A DNA stretch of 6,150 bases from JAJYIW01 sp036787065. GTDB taxonomy: Bacteria; Chloroflexota; Anaerolineae; Anaerolineales; Anaerolineaceae. How positions within the stretch are numbered: position 1 is the stretch's first letter; each line of letters opens with the position of its first letter. The stretch lies in assembly GCA_036787065.1 (NCBI GenBank), contig DAIQPZ010000162.1, forward strand, positions 1-6,150, read 5' to 3'. This document shows positions 1 to 6,096 of this stretch, one piece after another. Below the pieces are notes generated by a model, which made no database searches, had not been told where the DNA came from, and saw only the letters and a list, made by a program, of their open reading frames with translations. The position numbers and the translations under genes are program-made.

Positions 1-53
1 GCACCCGCAAACACTCAAAATTCGGGTCTTTTTACACGGGTCTGAGCAGTTAC
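1..53 (+). mobile_element. Right half of a palindromic MITE-like element (copy 1, cut by window edge)
   Basis: Bases 1-25 are an exact direct copy of 2925-2949 in copy 2. Bases 18-53 match the right arm of copies 2 and 3: AAATTCGGGTCTTTT, then an ACACGGG-type segment and the terminal AGCAGTTAC at 45-53. The left half lies outside the window, and base 1 falls at the edge of the hairpin loop. If the element duplicates 8 bp of target as copies 2 and 3 do, the missing left flank should read CTCGAATT, as at 54-61. The element lies about 110 bp beyond the 3' end of the polyferredoxin gene. It carries no coding sequence. Confidence 0.8.
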
Positions 54-87
54 CTCGAATTTATTATAAATCAATCTCGTCTGCTGT

Positions 88-122
88 GAACCCTACTGTG
101 TGCCAGCAATTGGCGTAGGTTC
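88..122. other. Imperfect hairpin downstream of the polyferredoxin gene
   Basis: GAACCCTAC (88-96) pairs with GTAGGTTC (115-122), leaving one bulged C. Inside it GCCA (102-105) pairs with TGGC (111-114) around a 5-nt loop, and TGTGT (97-101) is bulged on one side. It starts about 45 bases past the stop codon of the minus-strand polyferredoxin gene, so it could protect or end that transcript. No T-rich run follows it in the minus direction, so it is not a typical intrinsic terminator. Otherwise I see no gene in 54-165. Confidence 0.25.
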
Positions 123-165
123 CTGAATAGGGATAAAATCAGCCATGTCTGAGGGGCAAAAAGTG

Positions 166-1755
166 TCAAGTGGTTTCAGGAGTGTCAAGGAGTTCTTTTG
201 CCTCTAGTGAACCATGCCATTTTACCGAATAGATCCGGATCGCGGCTTCACCCCCCACGGGGCATCGATATTCGCAAATACCACATCCAATACATTGATC
301 GGTCAGGACGCGCGGGACGCGTAATTTGTCTGGAATGGGGGACCCATCACTGGACGGGGGCTTTTCGAGGGTTATGGCCTTTTCGGGGACCGGGCACATC
401 TCTTCACACACGATGCAGGGTTTGTGTTGGGCCCAGGCGATGCACCGGTTCTGATCGATCACGGCCACCCCTAAGATTTTCGTCCTTTTATCGGCCAAAG
501 ATAAGGGTGGAATCGCCTGTACCGGGCAGACCTGCCCGCAGGCATTGCATGAATAATCGCAGTATCCAAGCCGGGTGATTAACACTGGCGTCCACAAACC
601 CACCAGGCCTGCTTCACCTGTGGCGGGTTGGATGGCATTGGTCGGGCAGGCGCGGCTGCATTCACCGCAGCGGATACACTTTTCCAGAAGGCCGTTTTCG
701 CGAGCGCCGGGGGGTTGGATCAGGTGGGGCTGTGGATGGTTCGGATCGACCGGTGATTGCGCTAAAGCCACTCCAACCACGGTCGCACCGATCAGCCCGA
801 TCACCTGGCGGCGAGAAGGGTCATACGTGTTCCATCTCGCCATGCCAAAACCGGCTACAAATGTATTGGATTGGCGCGGACAGTCATCAATACAATCCAT
901 GCACACAATGCACTCACCCGGGTCGCTGGCAAATTGGCGGTTGGGGTCGATGGTGGCGGTGGGACAGTTCGCGGCACACACGCCGCATGATTTACAGGAT
1001 TCATTGACCTGCCGGTGGAAAATAGAGACCTTGCTGATCAACCCTAGAAAGGCGCCAAGTGGACATAAATAACGGCACCAAAAGCGCGGGGTGAAGACGT
1101 TTAATCCCAGGATGCCGAAAAAAACCAGCGCATAAAGAGCGCCATCGCGGTAAAGCGCCGGTGTCTGCGGGAAAACCAAGGGCCGGATCCCCCCATCGAA
1201 AGCGGTGATTGGGTCTTGCAAGAATGGGATAGCAAACAGCGTTTTCTCAACCGCACTGACCGCGGTATCCAGGGCAGGCCACAGGCTGGCAGATAATGAC
1301 CGCCACAGCAGGGTGATTGGGTCGAACACCAGGAGGGATAAATTGGCAAAGATGGCGGCCGTCAAAACAGCCACGAGCAGGCTGTATTTCACCAACCTCC
1401 AGCCCTCGGCGGGATTGATAACCCGTTTCTTGCCAGAGTGGAAGTTGAATAAATCCAACAGGCTGCCTAATGGGCAGATCCAACCGCACCAGACCCGGCC
1501 GAGGATGATTGTGAGGAGCAAGGTCAGCAAGGCCAGGAGTGACGACGACAGCCAGGACCGGCTGGCGAGGGTATTGGCCAACATGGTCAATGGATCCAGC
1601 CGCATGGGGAGGTTGATGATCCAGGGCGCCCAGCTTCCCCGGCGCGCGCCAATAAACAACAGGATAAACACGCCAAAGAACAAAACCTGGACCCATTTAC
1701 GGGCGGTTCTCCAGTGAAGGTGTACGGCCTTTTGTGAAACGCGATCAGGCGCCAA
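166..1755 (-). CDS. Membrane polyferredoxin, NapH-NapG-like fusion with six 4Fe-4S-type cysteine motifs
   Basis: This 529-residue membrane iron-sulfur protein probably passes electrons between the quinone pool and an acceptor outside the cytoplasm. Residues 1-300 resemble NapH/MauN. Hydrophobic helices lie near 21-37, 68-86, 120-145 and 205-222, with CGWICP (Cys90, Cys94) and CRYLCP (Cys227, Cys231) after helices 2 and 4. CxxCxxCxxxCP motifs follow at 254-264 and 282-292. A fifth hydrophobic stretch (317-333) is preceded by SRR (314-316), like a Tat signal. The rest resembles NapG/MauM, with cysteines at 360-370, 399-410, 438-454 (including the CIAW...CxxC pattern) and 488-498. The start is TTG: the GAGGA ribosome site (1764-1768) sits 8 nt before it, the frame has no ATG until residue 51, and starting there would lose helix 1. 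It overlaps the DUF362 stop by 11 nt, implying coupled translation. Family assignment is firm; the electron partner is unknown. Confidence 0.88.
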   Translation of the reverse strand: MAPDRVSQKAVHLHWRTARKWVQVLFFGVFILLFIGARRGSWAPWIINLPMRLDPLTMLANTLASRSWLSSSLLALLTLLLTIILGRVWCGWICPLGSLLDLFNFHSGKKRVINPAEGWRLVKYSLLVAVLTAAIFANLSLLVFDPITLLWRSLSASLWPALDTAVSAVEKTLFAIPFLQDPITAFDGGIRPLVFPQTPALYRDGALYALVFFGILGLNVFTPRFWCRYLCPLGAFLGLISKVSIFHRQVNESCKSCGVCAANCPTATIDPNRQFASDPGECIVCMDCIDDCPRQSNTFVAGFGMARWNTYDPSRRQVIGLIGATVVGVALAQSPVDPNHPQPHLIQPPGARENGLLEKCIRCGECSRACPTNAIQPATGEAGLVGLWTPVLITRLGYCDYSCNACGQVCPVQAIPPLSLADKRTKILGVAVIDQNRCIAWAQHKPCIVCEEMCPVPEKAITLEKPPSSDGSPIPDKLRVPRVLTDQCIGCGICEYRCPVGGEAAIRIYSVKWHGSLEAKELLDTPETT

Positions 1756-2842
1756 CGTTTATTTCCTCGATATTAAGTGATGATAGGTCGCTGGACCCCA
1801 GGCCCATGGCAGCCGCCGCGGTGATGGTGTCCAGGTCATCAGGCTTCTTGCCAAACAGGCTGGCGGCATAGGTATCCGCGGCGACGATATCTTTTGAGAC
1901 GATGAGGGTATCCAGCTTCTTTACGTCGTTTAATGAGCCGCCGGTTGGCCCGTGGTCGACCAGGATGCGCACGGCATCCACCACGGTGACCGTCGGGTTG
2001 ATCCGGCTGGCGAGGTCCGCCAGCATTTGTCCCAGGTTCATGTGGATATCTTCGCGATAAAGGATAACGCCCATCAAATTTTTCATACCCAGGGTCAGGC
2101 CTGCCAGGCTGTGGACTTTGGCGATGGGAACGTTGATCAACACATCGGCCTTGAGGATATCCTCATATATGGCCCAACTGGTCATGGCTTTGCCTTTGGG
2201 GATATCCGTTTTCTTGAACTTAAGATTAGACATGACCTCCATCGTCCCGCCGGCTTTCGCGACCAGATCGGCAATCCCGCTGATAGCGTAAGCTTCTTTG
2301 GGTTCGCCGCCAAAGGGGGAGTCCATCACGCGCACCCGCCTGGCCCCGGCCTCTAACGCCATTTTTACCAGGGCGGCGACCAGCCATGGGTTGGTGGTGG
2401 TGGCATATTCGTAGGTGTGGTAGGCGGTGCAGATATTGGGTTTAATGATCACATCCGCGCCCTTTTTTACAAAAGCTTCCATCCCACCCAGGGCGGCGAA
2501 CGCCTGGCGCGCCAGAACCTCCGGTTCACCTCCCCGGGCTACTACCATGTATTTGGCGCCGCTTTTTCCGGCAGGCGCAGCCAGGGTATTTTTTGAAGAT
2601 GCCGTTGGCGTCATTAGCGCTTTCATTGCTTCAGTGGGTGTTGGCGCTTCAATGGGGGTATTGTCGGTATTAGCTGGCAGAGTACCGGTGGCGGAGAGTT
2701 GGGTGGGTGTGGATGCCAGGGGTTGGGGCAGTGAGGTTGGGGTAGCGGTCTCCCCACACGCAGCCAGGAGCTGCTCGATCGACAGTGCGCCAACGCCGAC
2801 AGATACCAGGCGCAGCAGTTGGCGGCGAGTTAAATGATTCAT
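1745..2842 (-). CDS. DUF362 domain protein, Tat-type lipoprotein
   Basis: This 365-residue protein begins MNHLTRRQLLRL. The twin arginine (6-7), hydrophobic stretch and lipobox LAAC (Cys29) predict Tat export and lipid anchoring outside the membrane. A Thr/Pro/Ala-rich linker covers about 31-95. The DUF362 domain (about 97-365) shows KPNICT (134-139), NVPIAKVHS (237-245), GMKNLMG (252-258) and VVDA...DHGPTGG (287-302), all typical of the family. The biochemical role of DUF362 is not settled. Many relatives carry ferredoxin motifs, but here Cys138 is the only cysteine after the lipidated one, so the protein binds no iron-sulfur cluster of its own in the usual way. I start at 2842, not at the in-frame TTG-type start at 2938, because AGGA (2850-2853) sits 7 nt upstream and the signal peptide starts there. 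The extra 32 residues would be translated mobile-element DNA. It overlaps the polyferredoxin gene downstream. Confidence 0.88.
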   Translation of the reverse strand: MNHLTRRQLLRLVSVGVGALSIEQLLAACGETATPTSLPQPLASTPTQLSATGTLPANTDNTPIEAPTPTEAMKALMTPTASSKNTLAAPAGKSGAKYMVVARGGEPEVLARQAFAALGGMEAFVKKGADVIIKPNICTAYHTYEYATTTNPWLVAALVKMALEAGARRVRVMDSPFGGEPKEAYAISGIADLVAKAGGTMEVMSNLKFKKTDIPKGKAMTSWAIYEDILKADVLINVPIAKVHSLAGLTLGMKNLMGVILYREDIHMNLGQMLADLASRINPTVTVVDAVRILVDHGPTGGSLNDVKKLDTLIVSKDIVAADTYAASLFGKKPDDLDTITAAAAMGLGSSDLSSLNIEEINVGA

Positions 2843-2860
2843 GAGCCCATCCTTTAGTAT

Positions 2861-2868
2861 AAAAATCT
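2861..2868. repeat. Left target-site duplication of copy 2
   Basis: AAAAATCT here and AAAAATCC at 2979-2986 abut the two ends of the element and match at 7 of 8 positions. The A-run makes chance agreement easier than for copy 3, but the length is the same 8 bp. Confidence 0.65.
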
Positions 2869-2978
2869 GCAACTGCTCAGACCCGTGTGAAAAGACCCGA
2901 ATTTTGAGTGTTTGCGGGTCCGGAGCACCCGCAAACACTCAAAATTCGGCAACTTTCTTACCATGACTTAGCAGTTAC
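2869..2978 (-). mobile_element. Palindromic MITE-like element, 110 bp (copy 2, complete)
   Basis: The ends GCAACTGCT (2869-2877) and AGCAGTTAC (2970-2978) are inverted repeats with one mismatch. Inside lies a perfect 23-bp stem (2897-2919 with 2927-2949) around a 7-nt loop, CCGGAGC. Read on the minus strand, the left arm (GTAACTGCT...GAAAGTTGCCGAATTT) matches copy 3 at 31 of 37 positions, and the right arm (AAATTCGGGTCTTTT...) matches copies 1 and 3. Eight-base direct repeats flank it. It has no open reading frame of its own, so a transposase would act in trans. It sits 26 nt upstream of the DUF362 start codon and 58 nt after the kinase stop. Removing it and one flanking repeat would leave 76 nt between those genes. 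Confidence 0.85.
2892..2949 (-). terminator. Possible intrinsic terminator formed by MITE copy 2
   Basis: In the minus direction the 23-bp stem is followed by GGGTCTTTTCAC. A strong stem with a short T-run placed 87 nt after the kinase stop codon could end the kinase transcript. The T-run is short and begins three bases beyond the stem, so efficiency is uncertain. Confidence 0.4.
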
Positions 2979-2986
2979 AAAAATCC
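2979..2986. repeat. Right target-site duplication of copy 2
   Basis: AAAAATCC directly abuts the element end and matches AAAAATCT at 2861-2868 at 7 of 8 positions. Confidence 0.65.
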
Positions 2987-3036
2987 TTATGACTCAGCCG
3001 TGAGAAGACGGTCAGGCGCTATTCACTGATCGTCGT

Positions 3037-4596
3037 TTAATAAGATGGATAACCGGTAATCTTGCGAATGCGGTTATACAACGGTTGGAGGTGCTTATAC
3101 ATCTGCAGATAAACATCGCGGTAGAGCTGGTCATAGATCTGGTGAGCCTTTGGATCGGGTTCAAAGGAGTCGCCGTGCCGGGTCATTTCCGCGATGGCCG
3201 TTTCGAAATTTGGATGAAGTTTTAAACCCACCGCGGCATTAATCGCGGCGCCCAGACCCGAGGCCTCGTACACGTGCGGCCGCGAAACGGGCAGGCCGAA
3301 GATGTTGGCGGTGATCTGCATCGCCACCTGGCTCTGGCTGCCGCCGCCAGCGACGCGGATTTCTTTGATGGGGGTGTGGCTGCGACGCTCCGTCCGTTCT
3401 GCTCCTTCCCTCAACGCGTATGCCAGGCCCTCGAGGATAGCCTGGTAGAAATGCGCGCGGGTGTGGACGTCGCCAAAACCAATAATGGCGCCCTTCGCTT
3501 CGGGGCCAGGCACTTTTAGCCCGGGGGACCAATACGGTTGGAGCACCAGACCCTGGGAACCGGGTGGGACGGCCTTGATCAATTCTTCAAATAGCGATTC
3601 GGGCTCGATGCCAAGTTCTCTGGCTAATTGCTGCTCGTGAAGGCCAAATTCTTCCTTGAACCAGCTTACCATCCAGAATCCCCGGTAGATCCCAACTTCA
3701 AGGGTGTAAGCACCTGGAACGGCGGAGGGGTAGGGTGGAATGAGCGGAATGACCTCGATATAATTACGGTGGGTCGTGTTGATCGTCGCTGTGGTGCCGT
3801 AGCTCAAGCACCCAATGGTCGGGTCGAGGCAGCCGGCTCCGATAATTTCACACGCTTTATCCGCGGCCGCGGCGATTAATGGCAGCCCCTCGGGGATGCC
3901 GGTCTGATCGGCGGCAAAGTGGCTGATCGTGCCCAGAATTTCGCTGGGTTGGACGAGCTCGGGCAGCATGGAAGGATCCATGGGGACTGCCTGCCATTTC
4001 CAATCTGTTTTCTTGGCCCATTTGAGGGCCTTGTAATCAAACGGCACATACCCCACCTGGCAGCCGATCGAATCTTTGATTTCACCGGTCAGACAATGGG
4101 TCAGATAGCCGGATAGAAACAAATATTTGTAGGTATTTTTCCATATTTCGGGTTGGTTAACCCGCAGCCAGTTGGCCTCCGCTTCGGCCTGGAGATAAGC
4201 CACCGTGCCGGACATGCCCGAAAGCCGAAAGAGCAGGCCCCACAAACCACCCACGGGCTTTTGCCCGGACGTGCGGCGTTGGTCGAGCCACACGATGGCA
4301 GGCCTGAGCGGTTTGAGGTCTCTGCCGAGATTGACCAAAGTCGAACGTTGTGTGGTCAAGGCTACCCCGGCAATGGCTTCTTTTCTTACACCCGGCATCG
4401 ACCATAAGCCCTGGCATGCCTGGCATACCGCGTCCCAAAAAACTTCGGGGTCCTGTTCGGCCAGTCCTGGAGAAGTGGAGTAATAGGGCGTGATGATCAC
4501 CCTGTTTTTGGCAATTAAATTACCCTTAAGGTCAAACAATAAGGCCCGAACGCTCTGCGTCCCGTTGTCTATCGCTAAAAAACAATCGCCAGTCAT
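3037..4596 (-). CDS. FGGY family carbohydrate kinase (substrate unknown)
   Basis: This 519-residue cytoplasmic protein should phosphorylate a sugar or polyol with ATP. The N-terminal domain starts AIDNGTQSVR (8-17), the phosphate-binding DxGTxSxR motif, and contains IVWLDQRR (101-108), the FGGY WxDxR sugar-site motif. Asp246 in AAAADKACEIIGAG fits the catalytic base position. The C-terminal domain has SYGTTA (265-270), the nucleotide-site AGGGSQSQ (416-423) and EASGLGAAINAAVG (444-457). Length is normal for the family. It resembles general xylulokinase/YgcE-like members more than glycerol kinase, but the substrate cannot be read from sequence alone. I start at 4596 because GGAGG (4602-4606) sits 5 nt upstream; an in-frame ATG 30 bases earlier lacks this. 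No sugar transporter, isomerase or aldolase lies nearby. MITE copy 3 lies 46 nt upstream and copy 2 lies 58 nt downstream, so this gene is bracketed by the repeats. Confidence 0.9.
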   Translation of the reverse strand: MTGDCFLAIDNGTQSVRALLFDLKGNLIAKNRVIITPYYSTSPGLAEQDPEVFWDAVCQACQGLWSMPGVRKEAIAGVALTTQRSTLVNLGRDLKPLRPAIVWLDQRRTSGQKPVGGLWGLLFRLSGMSGTVAYLQAEAEANWLRVNQPEIWKNTYKYLFLSGYLTHCLTGEIKDSIGCQVGYVPFDYKALKWAKKTDWKWQAVPMDPSMLPELVQPSEILGTISHFAADQTGIPEGLPLIAAAADKACEIIGAGCLDPTIGCLSYGTTATINTTHRNYIEVIPLIPPYPSAVPGAYTLEVGIYRGFWMVSWFKEEFGLHEQQLARELGIEPESLFEELIKAVPPGSQGLVLQPYWSPGLKVPGPEAKGAIIGFGDVHTRAHFYQAILEGLAYALREGAERTERRSHTPIKEIRVAGGGSQSQVAMQITANIFGLPVSRPHVYEASGLGAAINAAVGLKLHPNFETAIAEMTRHGDSFEPDPKAHQIYDQLYRDVYLQMYKHLQPLYNRIRKITGYPSY

Positions 4597-4634
4597 CCAT
4601 ACCTCCGATAAGAGATGTGCCATCACAAATTATT

Positions 4635-4642
4635 CAATTTAT
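4635..4642. repeat. Left target-site duplication of copy 3
   Basis: CAATTTAT is repeated exactly at 4755-4762, directly abutting both ends of the element. This sets the element boundaries and the 8-bp duplication length. Confidence 0.88.
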
Positions 4643-4754
4643 GTGACTACTCAGCCATGCGAAGAAAGTTGCCGAATTTGAGGTGTTTTGCGCTTACCGG
4701 GTAAGCGCCTACACCTCAAATTCGGGTCTTTTTCACAAGGGCCTGAACAGTTAC
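4643..4754 (+). mobile_element. Palindromic MITE-like element, 112 bp (copy 3, complete)
   Basis: The left end GTGACTACT (4643-4651) and right end AACAGTTAC (4746-4754) are diverged inverted repeats. The core is a 15-bp perfect stem (4672-4686 with 4711-4725) enclosing TTTG, a 7-bp inner stem CGCTTAC/GTAAGCG (4691-4697 with 4701-4707) around CGG, and CCT. The left arm matches copy 2 at 31 of 37 positions, while the stem core differs. An exact 8-bp duplication, CAATTTAT, flanks it. It lies in the 262-bp divergent region between the kinase and the cysteine desulfurase, nearer the kinase, and carries no gene. Confidence 0.9.
4672..4733 (+). terminator. Possible intrinsic terminator formed by MITE copy 3
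   Basis: On the plus strand the double stem is followed by GGTCTTTTTCAC, the closest thing to a T-tract in the element. It would stop plus-strand transcripts arriving from inside the kinase gene before they reach the cysteine desulfurase promoter. On the minus strand the sequence after the stem is only weakly T-rich. Confidence 0.4.
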
Positions 4755-4762
4755 CAATTTAT
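4755..4762. repeat. Right target-site duplication of copy 3
   Basis: CAATTTAT is identical to 4635-4642 and starts immediately after the terminal AACAGTTAC of the element. Confidence 0.88.
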
Positions 4763-4828
4763 AATCGAACTGACTGTATGAAGATATTATACTCATGTGT
4801 ACCGTTCTGTGGACTTGAATTTTGACCA

Positions 4829-4837
4829 TGCTATAAT
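4829..4837 (+). promoter_or_regulatory. Extended -10 promoter for the cysteine desulfurase gene
   Basis: TGCTATAAT is a perfect extended -10 element (TGn plus TATAAT). No good -35 hexamer lies 16-18 bp upstream, which extended -10 promoters tolerate. Transcription would begin near 4844, giving a leader of about 15 nt that still contains the GGAG ribosome site at 4848-4851. Such a short leader leaves no room for an RNA switch. I see no IscR-like palindrome that I could defend. Confidence 0.6.
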
Positions 4838-4858
4838 CAAGCAAATTGGAGAAGCCGA

Positions 4859-6064
4859 ATGGAAACTTCTACAAAAATTTATATGGATTACGCGGCGACG
4901 ACCCCGGTAGACGCAAAAGTCCTCGCGGCCATGACGCCTTATTTTTCAAGCTTCTATGGGAACCCATCCTCGATCCATGTCTTCGGGCAGGTAGCCGAGT
5001 CCGCGCTTGAAAATGCGCGCCAGGTGGTGGCGGAAGCGATTCATGCCCGGGCGGATGAGATATTTTTTACCAGCGGTGGGACCGAAAGCGATAACCTGGC
5101 GTTACGCGGTGTCGCCCTGGCCATGCGAAAAAAGACAGGCGCAGATCATCTGCTCGTCTCGCCGGTGGAGCATCCCGCTGTCAGCCGGACTGCCAGACAG
5201 CTTGCCGAGGACTTTGGTTTTACCGTGGAAAATTTGCCCGTGGATCATACTGGACAGGTTGATCCGGGTGAGGTCGCCGCACGCATCCGCACAAACACTG
5301 CTTTGGTATCGGTGATCTATGCCAATAACGAGATCGGGACGATCAACCCGGTCGCCCAAATTGGAGCTATCTGCCGGCAGCAGGGAATACCCTTCCATAC
5401 CGATGCCGTGCAGGCGGCGGCTTACCTGACCATTGACGTCCAGGCTGCTTGCATTGACCTTTTATCGCTCGGATCGCATAAATTCTATGGGCCCAAAGGT
5501 GTGGGCGTCTTATATGTTCGCAAAGGCACACCCATCCAGCCCATCCAAACGGGTGGGAGCCAGGAGAATGGTTTGCGCTCTGGCACACAAAATATCCCTT
5601 ATATTGTGGGGCTCGCGGAAGCTCTGCGGTTAACTCAGGTGGAAGCCACCCAGCGCGCCGTCCGCCTGGTCCCTATGCGCGACCGGTTGATTGGTGAAAT
5701 CCTGGAAGTTATCGATGATTCGCGACTGACCGGACACCCGGTCCAGCGATTACCCAACCATGCCAGCTTTGTATTCAATGGGGTGGATGGCAATGCCTTG
5801 ATCACCCTGTTGGACGCAGCCGGGTTTGCTTGCTCGTCCGGTTCTGCTTGCAAAACGGGCAATCCGCAGCCTTCGGAAGTTTTGACGTCGATCGGCTTTG
5901 AGCCATCCTGGGCGTTAGGTTCTTTACGTGTCACCCTGGGGTGCGATACCATCCCGGCGCACGTGGACAACCTGCTCAAGGTGCTGCCGGGTATGGTGAG
6001 CCGCGGCCGCCGGATGGTCTCTCATGGTAAGCAAGTTTATCCAACTGGTGATAAACCCCAATGA
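4859..6064 (+). CDS. iscS: Cysteine desulfurase, group I (NifS/IscS type)
   Basis: This 401-residue PLP enzyme converts L-cysteine to L-alanine and holds the sulfur as a persulfide. It opens with IYMDYAATTPVD (7-18). It has TSGGTESDN (71-79), the PLP-stacking His105 in VEHPAV, NNEIG (156-160), Asp182 in HTDAVQ, the Schiff-base Lys208 in SHKFYGPKG, and RSGTQN (240-245). The catalytic Cys331 lies in SSGSAC, in the longer mobile loop of group I enzymes rather than the short SufS loop. A second cysteine, Cys325, sits six residues before it. GGAG (4848-4851) is 7 nt before the ATG. The stop codon overlaps the mnmA start (ATGA), so the sulfur is most likely for tRNA 2-thiouridine, though iron-sulfur assembly is also possible. 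Enzyme class is certain; iscS versus nifS naming is a choice. Confidence 0.95.
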   Translation: METSTKIYMDYAATTPVDAKVLAAMTPYFSSFYGNPSSIHVFGQVAESALENARQVVAEAIHARADEIFFTSGGTESDNLALRGVALAMRKKTGADHLLVSPVEHPAVSRTARQLAEDFGFTVENLPVDHTGQVDPGEVAARIRTNTALVSVIYANNEIGTINPVAQIGAICRQQGIPFHTDAVQAAAYLTIDVQAACIDLLSLGSHKFYGPKGVGVLYVRKGTPIQPIQTGGSQENGLRSGTQNIPYIVGLAEALRLTQVEATQRAVRLVPMRDRLIGEILEVIDDSRLTGHPVQRLPNHASFVFNGVDGNALITLLDAAGFACSSGSACKTGNPQPSEVLTSIGFEPSWALGSLRVTLGCDTIPAHVDNLLKVLPGMVSRGRRMVSHGKQVYPTGDKPQ

Positions 6065-6096
6065 GTGATAAACCCAGGGTCGTGGTCGGCATGAGC
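6061..6096 (+). CDS. mnmA: tRNA 2-thiouridylase MnmA, N-terminal start only
   Basis: The frame starting at the ATG that overlaps the desulfurase stop reads MSDKPRVVVGMS. MnmA proteins typically continue RVVVGMSGGVDSSVA, the PP-loop that binds ATP for adenylating U34 of tRNA. Here the match stops after GMS: codons from 6097 read MTTSVV, which destroys the PP-loop. Because the next bases look foreign, this is probably the true start of an intact gene truncated by an assembly join, not a mutant gene. The identification rests on 12 residues plus the desulfurase-mnmA context, which is a common pairing. Confidence 0.7.

Noticed and set aside
198..1717. Plus-strand open frames antisense to the polyferredoxin gene
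   Set aside because: They are shadows of the minus-strand gene, with low-complexity, Arg/Pro-rich translations and no family features.
2856..2861. Minus-strand TATACT as a -10 box just before the DUF362 gene
   Set aside because: It would start transcription inside or after the ribosome site, and no -35 lies at the right distance.
2843..2938. N-terminal extension of the DUF362 frame by 32 residues
   Set aside because: The extension translates mobile-element DNA and precedes a clear ribosome site and Tat signal at 2842; it is not coding.
2986..3015. Minus-strand promoter candidate for DUF362 (CTGACC, 18 bp, CATAAG)
   Set aside because: Each hexamer matches consensus at only four positions, which is common by chance; the -10 also overlaps the duplicated target site.
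3001..3020. CCGT/ACGG hairpin as kinase terminator
   Set aside because: The stem is only four base pairs, with no T-run after it in the minus direction.
1..4754. CRISPR array from three spaced repeats
   Set aside because: Copies are kilobases apart, in mixed orientation, flanked by target duplications and with no cas genes; they are transposed elements.
4788..4793. Plus-strand TATACT as an upstream second promoter for the desulfurase
   Set aside because: The matching -35 (TCGAAC) is poor and the extended -10 at 4829-4837 is far better.
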